Assembly: GCA_017993235.1 (NCBI GenBank)
Contig: JAGONC010000011.1
Location: forward strand, 18,966 to 82,965
Reading direction: 5' to 3'
DNA: 64,000 nt
Source of the DNA: Lentimicrobiaceae bacterium
GTDB taxonomy: Bacteria; Bacteroidota; Bacteroidia; Bacteroidales; JAGONC01
Each line of letters starts with the position of its first letter. The first letter of the stretch is position 1. Below the pieces are notes generated by a model. It was given only the letters and a program-made list of their open reading frames with translations. It made no database searches and was not told where the DNA came from. Positions 61,503-64,000 of this stretch are shown here, one piece after another. The translations under genes were made by a program, and so were the position numbers.

Positions 61503-62096
61503 ATGATCACTAAATCATTGTCCTTCATCCTGTTGACATTCACCCTGCTGCTGGTTGCATGCCAATCGACGCCTGACCACCCTGTAGTTGCCCTTGAGAC
61601 CGAAGCCGGTACGATCCGTGTGGAACTTTATCCGGAGGCAGCACCGCTTACAGTTGCCAATTTTCTGTCCTATGTAGATAAGAAGATGTACGACGGGGCC
61701 TCCTTTTATCGTGTCGTGCGGTATGACAATCAGGAAAATCCAGTTCCCATCGCGGTTGTGCAGGGAGGGCTCGATCTGGTGATAGATGTCGACAGCCTGA
61801 CACCCATCCCCCATGAATCCACGGATAAAACAGGTATTCTGCACAGGGATGGCGTAATATCCATGGCGAGATATGGGCCCGGCACGGCTACCTCGGAATT
61901 TTTTATCTGCGTGGGCGACCAGCCGTCTTTGGATTTTGGAGGCAAAAGGAACCCGGATGGTTATGGCTTTGCCGCATTCGGAAGGGTTATCGCAGGTATG
62001 GATGTCGTGCGAAAAATCCATCAGGGCGAAACGACCGGGGATTTTCAGCGTTTAAACACACCTGTCCGGATCAAGAGGATATACCGGGATGAGTAA
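61503..62096 (+). CDS. Peptidyl-prolyl cis-trans isomerase lipoprotein (cyclophilin type)
   Basis: A 197-residue lipoprotein (MITKSLSFILLTFTLLLVAC, Cys 20). The rest is a short cyclophilin domain: 'VVALETEAGTIRVELYPEAA', 'PLTVANFLSYVDKKMYDGAS', 'FYRVVRYDNQ', 'VVQGGLD', 'GVISMARYGPGTATSEFFIC' and 'FGRVIAGMDVVRKIHQGET'. Key residues of the active site (the Arg in FYRVV and the GTATSEFFI stretch) are kept. It would assist folding of envelope proteins. It is followed by the PCMT-like gene 99 bases later. Confidence 0.92.
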   Translation: MITKSLSFILLTFTLLLVACQSTPDHPVVALETEAGTIRVELYPEAAPLTVANFLSYVDKKMYDGASFYRVVRYDNQENPVPIAVVQGGLDLVIDVDSLTPIPHESTDKTGILHRDGVISMARYGPGTATSEFFICVGDQPSLDFGGKRNPDGYGFAAFGRVIAGMDVVRKIHQGETTGDFQRLNTPVRIKRIYRDE

Positions 62097-62159
62097 GGGA
62101 AATCCGACCTGCAACCTGCTTTGAAATTCCATTTCTCGTGAAAGATACCATAAATTTAC

Positions 62160-62167
62160 TATCTTTA
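62160..62167 (+). promoter_or_regulatory. Weak -7 box TATCTTTA before the PCMT-like gene
   Basis: One mismatch to TAnnTTTG, 28 bases before the ATG at 62196. Two heptanucleotide-like units GACCTGC, AACCTGC lie at 62106-62119. Confidence 0.35.
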
Positions 62168-62195
62168 CCCTTTATTCCGATAGTTTTCCAATCCA

Positions 62196-62891
62196 ATGAC
62201 AGCATCTGTCTGGATCCTGGTTGCACTGATTGTTTTCCTGCAACAGGATCCATATACCAGTAAGCGGGATGTAATGGTGCGTGACCAGATCCAGGCACGG
62301 GGCGTGCATCATGAAGCTACGCTCAGGGCGATGCGGAATGTACCCCGTCATCTTTTCGTACCGGAAGACCTCAGCCAGTTTGCCTATGAGGATTACCCGC
62401 TCCCCATCGGATATGGTCAGACCATATCGCAACCGTATATCGTTGCCTACATGACGGCTGTGGTTGAACCTGGAGCAGGCTCCAGGGTGCTGGAGATCGG
62501 TACCGGTTCCGGTTACCAGGCAGCAGTGCTGGCGGAAATCGCCGACAGCGTTTACACCATTGAAATCGTAAAGGAACTGGCTGAATCAGCAAAAGACCGG
62601 CTTACTCGATTGCAGTATGATAACGTCGTTGTCAGGCATGGCGACGGGTACGCAGGCTGGAAAGAACATGCCCCTTTTGATGCGATCGTCGTCACTGCGG
62701 GAGCCGAAGAAATCCCTCCTCCTTTGTTTGAACAGCTGAAAGAAGGCGGCAAAATGGTGATACCTGTCGGATCGACTCATGCGGTGCAATCCCTGATCCT
62801 GGTCAGCAAAAAGAATGGACAAATGACCAAAACGAATCTGATGCCGGTAAGGTTTGTACCGTTTATACGTGACAGGGAATCGGTAAAATGA
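62196..62891 (+). CDS. pcm: Protein-L-isoaspartate O-methyltransferase, exported form
   Basis: A 231-residue enzyme that methylates L-isoaspartyl residues of damaged proteins with S-adenosylmethionine. Residues ~1-18 (MTASVWILVALIVFLQQD) look like a signal or anchor, so it may act outside the cytoplasm, where SAM supply is uncertain. The core is typical: 'RDVMVRDQIQARGVHHEATL', 'MRNVPRHLFVPEDL', 'QPYIVAYMTAVVEPGAGSRV', SAM motif 'LEIGTGSGYQAAVLAEIADS' and 'FDAIVVTAGAEEIPPPLFEQ'. The start ATG is the first in frame. Confidence 0.93.
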   Translation: MTASVWILVALIVFLQQDPYTSKRDVMVRDQIQARGVHHEATLRAMRNVPRHLFVPEDLSQFAYEDYPLPIGYGQTISQPYIVAYMTAVVEPGAGSRVLEIGTGSGYQAAVLAEIADSVYTIEIVKELAESAKDRLTRLQYDNVVVRHGDGYAGWKEHAPFDAIVVTAGAEEIPPPLFEQLKEGGKMVIPVGSTHAVQSLILVSKKNGQMTKTNLMPVRFVPFIRDRESVK

Positions 62892-62913
62892 CTAAAATAT
62901 AAATAATAAGCAT

Positions 62914-63366
62914 ATGACCACAATTCAATCCATCCAGCGGTTTCTGGATCAGAAGACTCTGGCCGTTGCCGGAGTTTCCCGCAAGGAAATGAAATTCGGC
63001 AATACCCTTTACAAAGAACTGACCGGTAAAGGTCTGACCGTCTACCCCATCAATCCAGCCATGGAGACCTGTAAAGGAAAGGTCTGTTATCCGAACGTGG
63101 CGGCCTTGCCAGACGGCGTTACGGGTCTGGTTATCGTGACCCATCCTTCACAGACGCTGAAGCTGATCAGGGAGGGGGAATTAAAAGGCATCCGGGATTT
63201 TTGGGTCCAGCAGGGTGCGGAAAGCCAGGAAGCTATGGAATATGCAGGCAGTAGCGAAAGTAATATCATATTTAAAGAATGCCTGATGATGTTTGCCCAA
63301 CCGGTCAAAAGCGTCTGCAATGTGCACCGCTTTTTCAAGAGATTATTCGGAAGATTCCCCAAATGA
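62914..63366 (+). CDS. CoA-binding domain protein (YccU type)
   Basis: A 150-residue protein with one Rossmann-like CoA-binding domain: 'RFLDQKTLAVAGVSRKEMKF', 'LYKELTGKGLTVYPINPAME', 'GVTGLVIVTHPSQTLKLIRE' and 'IRDFWVQQGAESQEAMEYAG', ending in 'MMFAQPVKSVCNVHRFFKRL'. These are small proteins of unknown exact role that bind CoA or a related nucleotide. It lies 22 bases after the PCMT-like gene and 12 bases before the YigZ-like gene. Confidence 0.92.
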   Translation: MTTIQSIQRFLDQKTLAVAGVSRKEMKFGNTLYKELTGKGLTVYPINPAMETCKGKVCYPNVAALPDGVTGLVIVTHPSQTLKLIREGELKGIRDFWVQQGAESQEAMEYAGSSESNIIFKECLMMFAQPVKSVCNVHRFFKRLFGRFPK

Positions 63367-63378
63367 TCGGGTAACTGA

Positions 63379-64000
63379 TTGGTTTCAAAGGATACATATC
63401 AGACAATTGGTGAGCCTGGGTCAGGCCACTTCCGGGACCGGGGCAGTAAATTCCTGGGATTTGCCTATCCGGTGAGCTCCGAGGAGCAGATCCGTGAGTA
63501 CCTCCTGCTCCTGAGAAAGCAGTACCATGATGCCCATCACCACTGCTATGCCTGGGCTCTGGGGGCCGACCGATCCCAGTACAGGATGAACGACGATGGC
63601 GAGCCATCAGGAAGTGCCGGCAGGCCCATCTATGGACAGATCCTTTCCAGGGACCTCAGCGACCTGCTGATCGTCGTCGTCAGGTACTTCGGGGGCACTA
63701 AACTGGGTATTCCAGGGCTGATCCGCGCCTATCGCACAGCCGCCGCGAATGCACTGGATAAGGCGGAGATGGTGTCCAGAACCGTAACCGTCACCTACCA
63801 GATACGGTGCGGGTATCCCTTATTGAGTGATGTGATGCATCTGATCAGAGAAAATAACCTGACCGTTACGGAAAACCGTTATGACGAAGAGTGCCTGGTG
63901 ACCATTCAGGTCAGACTCAATAAGGCAGCAGAGATCCAGTCGAAATTCAATGACCGGTACGGCGTGACCATCGTTCCTGTCAGTACAGGATCCCTTGCCT
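63379..64000 (+). CDS. yigZ: YigZ/IMPACT family (UPF0029) protein, C-terminus cut by window edge
   Basis: The frame starts at a TTG (63379) right after an in-frame TGA (63376-63378); no ATG is possible upstream, so the start is non-ATG: 'VSKDTYQTIGEPGSGHFRDR' follows it. Family blocks are 'SKFLGFAYPVSSEEQIREYL', 'HDAHHHCYAWALG', 'NDDGEPSGSAGRPIYGQILS', 'LLIVVVRYFGGTKLGIPGLI' and a C-terminal domain from ~130 ('LDKAEMVSRTVTVTYQIRCG'). About 207 residues are visible with no stop, close to the usual full length (~205). YigZ proteins are linked to translation factors; function is not well defined. Confidence 0.93.
   Translation, partial: MVSKDTYQTIGEPGSGHFRDRGSKFLGFAYPVSSEEQIREYLLLLRKQYHDAHHHCYAWALGADRSQYRMNDDGEPSGSAGRPIYGQILSRDLSDLLIVVVRYFGGTKLGIPGLIRAYRTAAANALDKAEMVSRTVTVTYQIRCGYPLLSDVMHLIRENNLTVTENRYDEECLVTIQVRLNKAAEIQSKFNDRYGVTIVPVSTGSLA

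Overview
The window looks like a chromosome segment of an anaerobic or facultative Bacteroidota, probably related to Bacteroidales. Evidence for this is: several secreted proteins ending in type-A T9SS-like sorting domains; promoters of the TAnnTTTG type with few recognisable Shine-Dalgarno sequences; a long-tailed ribosomal protein S16; an ExbB-ExbD-ExbD-TonB-PstS-like-TPR operon; and LipoP-type lipoproteins. It is core chromosome throughout: I see no insertion sequence, prophage, integrase or CRISPR array. All gaps between genes are under 300 bases.

Layout. 1-3286: end of a tungstate/molybdate ABC transporter operon with a lipoprotein carrying a molybdopterin-oxidoreductase-like fold. 3342-5398: a secreted repeat protein and a TtcA-type tRNA thiolase. 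5448-5617: promoter and N-terminal scrap of a gamma-glutamyltransferase gene. 5627-11175: arabinose operon (araA, SSS symporter, araD, araB). 11261-12636: two tandem paralogous secreted proteins. 12718-17772: hybrid histidine kinase, sigma-54 response regulator and coiled-coil membrane protein. 17850-21143: DUF4440-like lipoprotein, xylB, xylA. 21140-24945: four-gene operon of a transglutaminase between two paralogous membrane proteins plus a winged-helix protein. 25080-28985: DUF2892 protein, tRNA-Sec, selA, selB. 28982-34196: potassium module (KdpE-like, KdpD-like, a 72-residue protein, KimA-like transporter, universal stress protein). 34333-40133: Exb/TonB/PstS-like/TPR operon. 40312-43244: a small unknown protein, a second TonB, and an ATPase-GNAT fusion. 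43385-50020: two large secreted T9SS proteins. 50041-64000: housekeeping genes (rsmE, DUF4159, valS, DUF58, trxA, dnaE, rpsP, rimM, prmC, peptidyl-prolyl isomerase, pcm-like, CoA-binding protein, YigZ-like).

How the parts fit. The ara and xyl genes convert both pentoses to xylulose-5-phosphate or its precursors. Tungstate/molybdate uptake plus a complete tRNA-Sec/SelA/SelB decoding set suggests that W/Mo selenoenzymes (for example a formate dehydrogenase) are encoded elsewhere; none is in this window.

The most unusual signals are below gene level. Short arrays of 7-base repeats with several unrelated unit sequences lie at gene borders across the window. One array of exactly nine units lies in frame inside selB, where a change of one unit would shift the frame. 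A second possible switch is a ten-base G tract that splits the operon's tonB. A nearly identical ~35-base element sits at the same spacing upstream of the -7 boxes of the KimA-like gene and the second tonB, suggesting a shared regulator. All functional calls come from reading the sequence by eye; no database search was possible.
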